Shown piece by piece: positions 1 through 7,326 of a stretch of DNA of 33,035 nt. The DNA comes from Sneathiella sp. (lineage in GTDB: Bacteria; Pseudomonadota; Alphaproteobacteria; Sneathiellales; Sneathiellaceae). Below the pieces are notes generated by a model that searched no databases, was not told where the DNA came from, and saw only the letters and a program-made list of their open reading frames with translations. Location of the stretch: assembly GCA_002706985.1 (NCBI GenBank), contig PAKP01000072.1, positions 1 to 33,035 of the forward strand, written 5' to 3'. The first letter of the stretch is position 1. Each line of letters starts with the position of its first letter. The translations under genes and the position numbers were made by a program.

Positions 1-2
1 CT

Positions 3-1478
3 GCCAATGATTTTGTTTTCTTCAAACCCTCCAGTAATAGTGTTACACCTGCAACTGTGGGAGGTAATCTAATATTAACTAAGTCAAGTCTGGGAGGAGT
101 AAGTGTAGGTGGACCTTTATTTACAGTTACCTCTGTAGCCAGTACACAGATTATTATTACAACCAAGGCAAATGCAAGTGCATCTGGTGATGTTACATCA
201 AATTTAAATATGACTGCACGTATCTTTCCTCAGAGTACAACAGGTAGAGAATGGAGTGATCCTACATCTGCCGGTGCTACTACATTCTCCAGTGAGATAA
301 CTCAATGGAGTTTAGATAATTGGGGAGAAGATGTACTGGCTAATCGTAGAAAAGGAACAATTTATTTCTTTGATACAGATGCTTCTACTGTACCAACAAG
401 GGCAGTAAAGGTTTCAGGAGCAACTAATTCTACACCAACTACGGTTAATTCTATATTAGTATCTCCTAATGATCGACATCTAATAGCTCTTGGAGCCAAT
501 CAATTTGGAACAACAGCTTCTCCTAGTGGGACATTTGATCCTCTTACAGTACGATGGGCTAATCAGGAAGACTATACAAACTGGGTTCCTTCTGTTAGTT
601 CAACCTCTGGTGAAGTACAATTAACAGATGGCACAAAAATTGTTGGTGCAGTACGTTCCAGAAATGCTGTTAATGTCTGGACAGATAATTCATTATGGTT
701 ACAAACATTTGTTGGTCCTCCTTTTACATTTAAATTTGTACAGATGGGAACAAATTGTGGACTAATATCACCACATGCAGCAATAGATTATGATGGTCGT
801 ACTGTGTGGATGGGCTTTGATAACTTCTATGTATTTGATGGACAGGTAAGAACTTTAGATTGTACAGTACGTAGATACATATTTGATAGATTAAATATTA
901 CAGCAAAGGATAAAATATTTGCAGGAATTAATTCAGAGTTTAAAGAAGTAATATGGTTATATCCTTCAACAGATTCTACTGAATGTGATTCATATGTAAT
1001 CTGGAGTCCAGATGAAAACTACTGGACCTATGGTAGTAGTATCTTTACAACTTTTGCTGATAAAGAAGTATTTGGTAATACAATTACAACAGGAGTAAGT
1101 GTTGCTGGAAATAATTTATATAATAACGAACCATCAGGAGTATTTACAGCCAATGGTGAAGCAATAACTTCATTCTTGGAATCAGCAGACTTTGATATAC
1201 AGGATGGTAATGAGTTAATGTTTATTGATCGTATTGTTCCTGATCTTACGATGAATGATGGTACAATTAAATTTTCAATAAGAACAAAGAATTTTCCAGA
1301 ACAGCCAGATTCTGAATTAATAGAGAAAGGACCATTCTCTATAACAAAGGGTACAAATAAAGTTGATTTAAGAGCACGAGGAAGGCAGGGAAGAGTAAGA
1401 GTATCATGCAATTCTACAGGTACGAAATGGCAATGGGGAACCATTCGTATGTCAATGCAACAGGATGGGATGAGATAA
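3..1478 (+). CDS. Tail hub/stabilisation-type structural protein, 5' end missing
   Basis: The reading frame is open to the left edge, so the start lies outside the window; a GTG at 57 is an internal codon, not a convincing start. About 491 residues are visible. The protein is rich in beta-type, Ser/Thr/Asn-rich sequence and has Trp/Asp-spaced repeats such as RWANQEDYTNW and WMGFDNFYVFDG, which suggest a beta-propeller fold. Similar proteins occur in short-tailed phages as hub or DNA-stabilisation (P22 gp10-like) components, so a role in the tail or portal-vertex channel is inferred. Its TAA shares bases with the next ATG (TAATG), indicating translational coupling in the virion operon. Family assignment is from sequence character only. 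Confidence 0.55.
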   Translation, partial: ANDFVFFKPSSNSVTPATVGGNLILTKSSLGGVSVGGPLFTVTSVASTQIIITTKANASASGDVTSNLNMTARIFPQSTTGREWSDPTSAGATTFSSEITQWSLDNWGEDVLANRRKGTIYFFDTDASTVPTRAVKVSGATNSTPTTVNSILVSPNDRHLIALGANQFGTTASPSGTFDPLTVRWANQEDYTNWVPSVSSTSGEVQLTDGTKIVGAVRSRNAVNVWTDNSLWLQTFVGPPFTFKFVQMGTNCGLISPHAAIDYDGRTVWMGFDNFYVFDGQVRTLDCTVRRYIFDRLNITAKDKIFAGINSEFKEVIWLYPSTDSTECDSYVIWSPDENYWTYGSSIFTTFADKEVFGNTITTGVSVAGNNLYNNEPSGVFTANGEAITSFLESADFDIQDGNELMFIDRIVPDLTMNDGTIKFSIRTKNFPEQPDSELIEKGPFSITKGTNKVDLRARGRQGRVRVSCNSTGTKWQWGTIRMSMQQDGMR

Positions 1479-1762
1479 TGGCTAGGTATCCAGACTTTCC
1501 ATTAATATTTCCTGATGATGTTAAGAAGGGTGTAGACTATGTTTATGGTCGATTCCAGCAATGGGGTGCTGCTTTAATTAATGAACTGGATACACGAGAT
1601 CAAGTACAGGAAGCTACACCATCTACTAATATATATGCAGTAGTAACAGTAGGTAGTATTAAACGTCCTGAAAAGGGAGATATAGCTTACTCAGTAAGTA
1701 GTGGAAAGTTTAAAGGATATGTTAGTACAGCAGCTACACAAGCATGGCAGGATTTAAATTAA
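1478..1762 (+). CDS. Small virion-operon protein, function unknown (94 aa)
   Basis: I do not recognise the family. The ATG at 1478 overlaps the preceding TAA in a TAATG junction, and it is preferred over an upstream in-frame ATG at 1406 that would lie deep in the previous gene. The protein is soluble-looking, with no signal peptide or membrane segment. It begins MARYPDFPLIFPDD and has a central helix rich in Gln and Glu followed by a short beta-rich tail. It is sandwiched between a tail-type protein and a large virion protein, so an assembly or minor structural role is a reasonable guess. Its stop again forms TAATG with the following gene. Confidence 0.7.
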   Translation: MARYPDFPLIFPDDVKKGVDYVYGRFQQWGAALINELDTRDQVQEATPSTNIYAVVTVGSIKRPEKGDIAYSVSSGKFKGYVSTAATQAWQDLN

Positions 1763-1983
1763 TGAAAAACTCTGATTATATGAATTTGATACAAGAAGGA
1801 ACATTGATTACAAATTTAAATCAAGGTGCTGGTGTGCCTGTATTTTTAGAAAATCAAACTTTACAAAAATTAATACAACCACTAGCACAATTTGATAATC
1901 CAGTATATAATAGTAGTAGTACCATGATGGCAAATAGTACATTGGCACAGTCCAATTACATGAACCCACGGAGAATGAAGTAA
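1762..1983 (+). CDS. Small virion-operon protein, function unknown (73 aa)
   Basis: No family recognised. The start at 1762 is chosen because it overlaps the previous stop (TAATG) and has AGGA about ten bases upstream; an in-frame ATG at 1744 would overlap the previous gene for no gain. The protein is rich in Asn, Gln and Leu, with several Met-Asn pairs near its end, and has no membrane segment. It is followed by another TAATG junction, so four consecutive genes from 3 to 3596 share stop/start overlaps and are probably translated as a coupled set. Confidence 0.65.
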   Translation: MKNSDYMNLIQEGTLITNLNQGAGVPVFLENQTLQKLIQPLAQFDNPVYNSSSTMMANSTLAQSNYMNPRRMK

Positions 1984-3596
1984 TGGCTTACGGACAAATA
2001 TATGCAAGACCTCTTCCTCCTGTTGAACGAATGGGAAGAATGAAAGAATTAATTAGAGAACCAGATGAGGCTCCATATATAGGTGGACTTGATGCACTAA
2101 AGGCTGCTAAATTATTAAGAGAAGCTCAAACTCCTACTGTGTATACTCCTAGATCTTTGTCAGAAGCAGCTACACAAGCACGTTTACCTGTACCTGAAAG
2201 ACAAGAACAACAGGTTCCTCAACAAAGACAAGTTATTACAGAAGAAGATGAAAGAATATTGACTGCTCAAGCTGGTGGTAGGGCTGCTATACCTCAACAA
2301 ATAGAAAACTTGGCATCTAAAGGTAGGCATGGAGATACCATGCTGATGCATGTAAATCCAGATGAACTTAAAGGTTTGTCCTCTCTTCTGGGACCAACTA
2401 CCACTAATCCTGATACTGGTTTACCGGAAGCTTTTGCTTGGTGGCTACCTTTGATTGGTGCTGCCGTTGGTGGAGTAGGGGCTGCTGCTACTGGTCATGA
2501 TTGGAAAAAGGGAATGCTCATGGGAGGTCTGGCTGGTCTTGGTGGTGCATTTATGATGCCGGGTGCTACTGCTGCTGGTGCTATTCCCGGTATGGCTACA
2601 GGTACAGGAACAGTTTTACCGGGATCTATGGCAACTATTGGAGCTTCTATGCCGGGAGCAACAGCTATTAATCCTGCTGTGTTGGCTGGAGGTATTGCTG
2701 GTGGTGCAGGTACTGGGGCTGCTGCTCTTCCTGCTATGGGAAGTTTAGCTCCTTGGCAACAAATGATGTTGGGTGGAACTTCATTTCAAGCTCCTGCTGT
2801 AGCTGGTCAAGCATTAGCTCCTCTTGCTGGACAAGCAACACAAATGCAAAATATATTAGGAGCTGCTAAAGGTCTTGGCCCTGCTGCTGATTCAATTTAT
2901 ACTATGGGAGGAAAACAGATTGCTCCAGAACTTTTACAGCAATCAGGACTTGCTTCTTGGCAAGCTCAACCCCTTAAATCACAACCTAGTTTTTTTAAAC
3001 AGGGATTAAATTATTTAACTGGTGGTGAAGGGGATCAAGCTGTTAAAGGTGGTACAGATACAGATATGCTTGGAGGAATTAAAAAAGGAATTAAAGAATG
3101 GTGGGAACCTAAAAGTAAACTTGAAAAAGGACTTCATGTTGCAGGGGCTGGTGCTGGTTTAGCAGCATTGGCACAACCTCGTCAACAACAAATTGCTGAT
3201 TTACCTGTTAGAAAAGTTTCTGAATTTACTTTTGAAGAGGATGATGATAAAGATCCACGTATACCTAAAACCTTTACACAGGCAGAATTAGAAGAGGCTG
3301 TTGAAGCTGGTCCTGTTCCAAGATTCTTTGCCAAGGAAGGTGGTATAGTTTCTTTAAATATAGGTGGAGCACCTACAGGTGGAGGACCGGGTGGTAGAGC
3401 TAGCACCGGACATTATGGTGAAGTTGGTCCTATTGGAGTAAATACTTATAATCCATATACTGCACATTATACGTCTACTCCAGATAGAAGAGGTGAAGGA
3501 GGATATGAAGCTCCTGTTGTTCCTCCATTTGAGTTTCCAGAAGTAACTCCATTTAGAAGTAATTTAGCTACTTCCAATATACAAGATAGATTATAA
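1983..3596 (+). CDS. Gly/Ala-rich virion protein, main part (537 aa before an in-frame TAA)
   Basis: The first 110 residues are charged and Gln-rich. Residues about 114-154 carry a GDTMLMHVN...TGLPE motif that recurs in the 925-residue protein at 4540. Residues about 154-290 form a hydrophobic Gly/Ala/Met-rich stretch with glycine-zipper character, as expected for a protein that inserts in or lines a membrane or tail channel. Near residue 450 there is KEGGIVSLNIGG, a motif repeated in neighbouring virion proteins. The stop at 3594-3596 is followed in the same frame by 172 further sense codons, so the natural protein may be about 710 residues long. A tail or internal virion role is inferred from position and composition. 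Confidence 0.6.
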   Translation: MAYGQIYARPLPPVERMGRMKELIREPDEAPYIGGLDALKAAKLLREAQTPTVYTPRSLSEAATQARLPVPERQEQQVPQQRQVITEEDERILTAQAGGRAAIPQQIENLASKGRHGDTMLMHVNPDELKGLSSLLGPTTTNPDTGLPEAFAWWLPLIGAAVGGVGAAATGHDWKKGMLMGGLAGLGGAFMMPGATAAGAIPGMATGTGTVLPGSMATIGASMPGATAINPAVLAGGIAGGAGTGAAALPAMGSLAPWQQMMLGGTSFQAPAVAGQALAPLAGQATQMQNILGAAKGLGPAADSIYTMGGKQIAPELLQQSGLASWQAQPLKSQPSFFKQGLNYLTGGEGDQAVKGGTDTDMLGGIKKGIKEWWEPKSKLEKGLHVAGAGAGLAALAQPRQQQIADLPVRKVSEFTFEEDDDKDPRIPKTFTQAELEEAVEAGPVPRFFAKEGGIVSLNIGGAPTGGGPGGRASTGHYGEVGPIGVNTYNPYTAHYTSTPDRRGEGGYEAPVVPPFEFPEVTPFRSNLATSNIQDRL

Positions 3597-3620
3597 CAAA
3601 TAGGAGGACAACTTCCTCCT
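3594..3620 (+). other. In-frame TAA followed by a 7-bp hairpin: nonsense mutation or stop-readthrough site
   Basis: TAA at 3594-3596 separates two ORFs in the same frame. The codons just after it, starting CAA, read as proline-rich protein with no stop and no ATG, GTG or TTG until 3690. Five bases after the TAA, AGGAGGA (3602-3608) pairs perfectly with TCCTCCT (3614-3620) around a five-base loop. A stem at this distance is typical of recoding signals, but the bases also encode plausible protein. A single C-to-T change (CAA to TAA) would explain it equally well. Confidence 0.55.
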
Positions 3621-3689
3621 GTTACTGTAATACCTCAAGAAGTACCTGTTCCTGCTATTCCTACTTCTGATATACAAGGTACTTCAGCA

Positions 3690-4115
3690 ATGGAAGATTT
3701 ATTTTCTAGATTTAAACAAAGGCAAGGAGATCCTATAATTGATCTTGTTGCTTCAACAGAGGCTGTACCAGTACAGAAAGGGGGGCTTTTGGGATTAGCT
3801 GTAGGAGGGATTCCAAATATATTTGAAGGACATGTACAAGGAGTTGGTGATGGAATGTCAGATCAAATTCCATTCAATGTAGTTCCTCAAACTCCAGCAG
3901 ATATACCTAAAGCTCCTGATATGGCTGTACTTAGCACAGATGAATATGTTTTTCCAGCAGATGCTGTATCCATGTTAGGAAATGGAAGTAGTGATGCTGG
4001 AGCAAAGATTTTAGATAATGCTGTTAAGAGTGTAAGGAGAGCATCTATTGGTACTCCTAAACAAATTACAGAAATAGATGGACAAAAGGTTTTGGGAGGA
4101 GCTTTAACAACCTAG
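3690..4115 (+). CDS. C-terminal continuation of the virion protein, or separate 141-aa protein
   Basis: The ATG at 3690 is the first possible start, but it has no Shine-Dalgarno sequence. The frame is open back to 3597 and is the same as that of the 1983-3596 gene, so this is probably the C-terminal domain of one protein interrupted by TAA. It has QKGGLLGLAVGGIPN, matching the GG-Leu/Ile motif of neighbouring virion proteins, and ends with SVRRASIGTPKQITE. That last motif, with its DNA, is duplicated in the small gene at 30700-30915. The text DEYVFPADAVSMLGNGS looks like a folded C-terminal module of the type seen in phage virion proteins. Function beyond virion association is not known. Confidence 0.6.
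   Translation: MEDLFSRFKQRQGDPIIDLVASTEAVPVQKGGLLGLAVGGIPNIFEGHVQGVGDGMSDQIPFNVVPQTPADIPKAPDMAVLSTDEYVFPADAVSMLGNGSSDAGAKILDNAVKSVRRASIGTPKQITEIDGQKVLGGALTT
4024..4072 (+). repeat. 49-bp dispersed repeat, copy A (encodes SVRRASIGTPKQIT)
   Basis: This segment matches the - strand of 30857-30905 at 45 of 49 positions, without gaps. In both places it is translated in the same frame: SVRRASIGTPKQIT here and SVRKDSIGTPKQIT in the other gene. It lies near the 3' end of a virion gene, while the partner lies at the 5' end of an early-type small gene 27 kb away. Confidence 0.85.
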
Positions 4116-4547
4116 ATGATTGTATATAAAGTTGAAGCCAGACATATAGATGTTATATGGCCTTATACAGAACCTCTTTTACAGAAACCAATGAAGAGAA
4201 CATTGGGTGAAATTGAACTTGAAGATATTAAAAATTGGTTAAAGGAAGAATCACAACAACTTTGGCTTGGTATAGATGAAGATGAACAAGAAATTATTTT
4301 AGCAATTACAACACAGATTTATCAATACCCTAGACAAAAACATTTAAGAATACATCTAACAGGAGCTAAAGAGCATACAATTGATAGTTGGATTAATGAG
4401 TGGATAGAACCTATGGAAAGGTTTTGTAAAGAAAATGGAATACGTTATTTAGAAACTGCTGGTAGAGATGGTTGGACAAAAGTATTAAAGAATAAAGGAT
4501 ATGAAAAGTATTATACTGTTCTAGTGAAGGAAATAGAAAATGACTGA
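4116..4547 (+). CDS. GNAT-like acyltransferase-fold phage protein
   Basis: The ATG follows the previous TAG with no gap. The 143-residue protein has an alternating beta/alpha pattern that suggests the GNAT fold: a beta strand at QLWLGIDEDEQEIILAITTQIYQ and the terminal GRDGWTKVLKNKGYEKYYTV, which resembles the last helix and strand of phage GNAT-like proteins. I cannot see a clear acetyl-CoA pyrophosphate loop (Q/RxxGxG/A), so catalytic activity is doubtful. Similar small proteins sit beside the internal virion genes of T7-like marine phages. Its last bases overlap the next gene by eight (ATGACTGA), indicating coupling. Confidence 0.5.
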   Translation: MIVYKVEARHIDVIWPYTEPLLQKPMKRTLGEIELEDIKNWLKEESQQLWLGIDEDEQEIILAITTQIYQYPRQKHLRIHLTGAKEHTIDSWINEWIEPMERFCKENGIRYLETAGRDGWTKVLKNKGYEKYYTVLVKEIEND

Positions 4548-7317
4548 TACATATAAATATATTTCAAATTTAACTATGCCTGAAAAGGTATCATTATTTA
4601 AGGAATTATATAATGATATTGCAGGAGAAGGCATTGATGGAGATACGGAATTAGCTCATGTAAATGATTTTGAAGTTCGTATGTTAAAGTCTATGGGTGG
4701 AGCAGGAACAGTTAATGAAGTAACAGGATTGATGGAATTTAAAGGTGGTGGTTCTCCTCCTCCTGCTCCTGCCAATCAAACTGTTACTCAGACATCAGAA
4801 TTTCCTACTGAATTAAAACCTTTTGTTAAAGATATTCTGGGAGAAGCTAGAGGAGAATTTAGAAGAGAAAAAGCAGAAGGATATATTCCATTTCAAGGAC
4901 CACAATTAGCTGCCTTTACTCCTGAACAACAACAGGCATTTGCTACAGGTAGACAGCAGTTTGGAGCACAGGGACTTGCTGGTACTCCTTTAGGACAAGC
5001 TTCTACTTATTATCAACCTGCTTTGGCTGCAACTGCTCTGGGTACTTCTGAGATTGGTACAGAAGATATACAAAGAAGGATGGACCCCTTTCTACAGAAT
5101 GTAGTGGACATTGCCAAGAGAGAAGCCAGACGAGATGAAGATATAGCACAACAAGGAAGGGCTGCACAGGCTGTTGGGGCTGGTTCCTTTGGTGGTTCCA
5201 GACAAGCTATTGTAGAAGCAGAGGCCGATAGAAATCTGCAAAGACAACTGAGTGATATTCAAGCAGCAGGTTTATCTACAGCTTTCCAGAATGCTCAAAG
5301 GGCTGCTGAAGCACAAAGAGCCAGAGAGATGGCAGGTGGTAGACAATTTGCAGGACTAGGGGAAAGTGCTTTTCAAAGGGCCAGAGGAGACATTACAGGT
5401 CTGGCTGGTGTAGGAGAAGCTCAACAGGCTAGGAGTCAACAGGCTCTGGATATTGCTCGTAGAGAATTTGAAGAGGAGAAAGCATTCCCTCAAACAGCCC
5501 TGCAAAGATATGGATCTATTATCAGAGGCTTCCCTCTTACTCCCTCACAACAAACAGTGGTATCTCAACGAGAACCTTTAGCACCTTCCCTTGCCCAGAC
5601 ACTTTTAGGTGGTATAGGTACTGGTGTAGGGCTATATGGAGCCTTTGGGGGTTTTAAGAAGGCTGGAGGGCTTGTAGGTCTTTTGGGTGGTGGAACCCCC
5701 ACGACACCCCTTAGACCCCCCTACAACCTCTTCTCTGGGCCTTCTTCCAGAGTAGGTGTCCCTCAATATCAGGGTGGAGGATCTCTTGGAGTTAATTTAG
5801 GAGGTGGGTATGCTTCTGGTGCAATAGGTGGTGCAAATACACCTGCTCCTGTTACTTCCCCTACTGCTCCTACTGCCAATGATCTGAATAGTATTCTAGA
5901 AGAACTACGTAAAAGGAAACTTATAGGTCGTAGTGCTGGTGGTCTGGCAGGACTTACTGTGTCTAGACATCAAGAAGGAAAGCAGCCTTCTCTTGGTCGT
6001 CGTATTATGGGGAATATAAAAGATTGGTATGAAGATCCTTTTTGGGAAGAATATGATCTAACTTTAGGAGATATAAAAAATTGGTATGTAACTCCTACAG
6101 GAGAAAGTGATATAACAAGTTTAACAGATCCAAGATATCCTTGGAATATAGAAGCAAATGTTACACATAAAGATCCATTTATGCTAGACCCTGGAGGTAG
6201 TAATAATGTCGAAGATCCTTATGAATATGATCCAGAGGCAATGGATAGAGTATTAAGAGAGCAGTTAAATATAGTAACTCCTGCTGAAGCAGACAGGCTT
6301 AGAAATCCAGAATATCGGGCTGAACTTAAAGAAAAAAGAAAACAGCAAGATAGAGAACAAAAACAAGCTGCTTTAACTCAGGAAGCAGAGGAACGTAGAT
6401 TAAAAGCAGCAACACAAACTTTATCGGGACTAGCTCCAGAAGTAGAGAAATCTCCTACTGATCCTACTGATCCTGCTAGTGATCCTGATGCTCCTCTTAC
6501 CTATATACAGCAGCTTCAAAAACTTATGGCTGATCAAGCTACAAGTTCAAGTAAAGCTATAACTAAAGCAGGAGAAGCTGAACAAAAATATTTAGATTAT
6601 TTAAAATCATATGCAGGTGGTGATCAGGATAAATGGACGGCTTTGGTAGATTGGGGTAGAAGAACAATGGCTGAAACACCTCAATATGAAGGAGAAAGTG
6701 TAGTAAATATTGCTGCTAGAACAGGTGAGAAACCTTTAGAAGCTTTGCAAGCAGCACAAACAACCGATAAAGCATTAGGATTTAAAATAGCTGAAGCTGA
6801 AAAAGATATGGCTGTACGTAGAGCAGCATTAGAGACTGCTGGTTTACAACAATCCTTTGATAATAGAATAGCATTAATTGGAGCACAGTCAGATGCTGCT
6901 GCTGCACAACTTAAGATGTATGAAGGATTAGATAACGTTACTGATCCTCAAGTAAGAAGAGTTGGTTCTTTAGTAAGAAGTGAATTAAACAAACTTTCAG
7001 CTATGGAACCTGATGCTTTACAAAACTTAACAGAGAAGATGAAAATTGAAGGATTAACAGCAGAAACTTTTGATGTATTTAAAGATATTATCGGAAAACG
7101 TATAAAGGAAGGTAATAATAAATTTAGAGAGAATGATTATGTAAATCATATAGCTCTATTAGCTCAAGAAATTTATGCAAAGCAATCTGGAGCAGATAAA
7201 AGTTATCCACAAGCTGTTATGCAAGCTACAAATGATTTTATAAAAGGTAATGATATTCTTAGAGTTCGTGGCTGGTTTAGCAGGGAAGAAAATCAACTAG
7301 GTTTAAGTGGTAAATAA
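4540..7317 (+). CDS. Large internal virion/ejection-type protein (925 aa)
   Basis: Residues about 31-71 carry the motif DGDTELAHVN...TGLMEF, shared with the 1983 gene. Residues about 80-320 are helical and rich in Gln, Ala, Arg and Glu, containing RMDPFLQNVVDIAKREARRDEDIAQQ... and GSFGGSRQAI, a pattern found in large structural proteins of many podoviruses. A Gly-rich stretch follows around residues 350-470, with FKKAGGLVGLLGGG and GRSAGGLAGL. The remaining C-terminal half is long, charged and coiled-coil-like. Size, order before an even larger protein and composition suggest an internal core or ejection protein. The precise role is inference. Its stop starts a TAAGGATAGTAAATG junction with the next gene. 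Confidence 0.55.
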   Translation: MTDTYKYISNLTMPEKVSLFKELYNDIAGEGIDGDTELAHVNDFEVRMLKSMGGAGTVNEVTGLMEFKGGGSPPPAPANQTVTQTSEFPTELKPFVKDILGEARGEFRREKAEGYIPFQGPQLAAFTPEQQQAFATGRQQFGAQGLAGTPLGQASTYYQPALAATALGTSEIGTEDIQRRMDPFLQNVVDIAKREARRDEDIAQQGRAAQAVGAGSFGGSRQAIVEAEADRNLQRQLSDIQAAGLSTAFQNAQRAAEAQRAREMAGGRQFAGLGESAFQRARGDITGLAGVGEAQQARSQQALDIARREFEEEKAFPQTALQRYGSIIRGFPLTPSQQTVVSQREPLAPSLAQTLLGGIGTGVGLYGAFGGFKKAGGLVGLLGGGTPTTPLRPPYNLFSGPSSRVGVPQYQGGGSLGVNLGGGYASGAIGGANTPAPVTSPTAPTANDLNSILEELRKRKLIGRSAGGLAGLTVSRHQEGKQPSLGRRIMGNIKDWYEDPFWEEYDLTLGDIKNWYVTPTGESDITSLTDPRYPWNIEANVTHKDPFMLDPGGSNNVEDPYEYDPEAMDRVLREQLNIVTPAEADRLRNPEYRAELKEKRKQQDREQKQAALTQEAEERRLKAATQTLSGLAPEVEKSPTDPTDPASDPDAPLTYIQQLQKLMADQATSSSKAITKAGEAEQKYLDYLKSYAGGDQDKWTALVDWGRRTMAETPQYEGESVVNIAARTGEKPLEALQAAQTTDKALGFKIAEAEKDMAVRRAALETAGLQQSFDNRIALIGAQSDAAAAQLKMYEGLDNVTDPQVRRVGSLVRSELNKLSAMEPDALQNLTEKMKIEGLTAETFDVFKDIIGKRIKEGNNKFRENDYVNHIALLAQEIYAKQSGADKSYPQAVMQATNDFIKGNDILRVRGWFSREENQLGLSGK

Positions 7318-7326
7318 GGATAGTAA

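Noticed and set aside
1028..1444. A 138-codon - strand ORF inside the tail gene
   Set aside because: Shadow of the + strand gene; no ribosome site and no - strand neighbours in this region.
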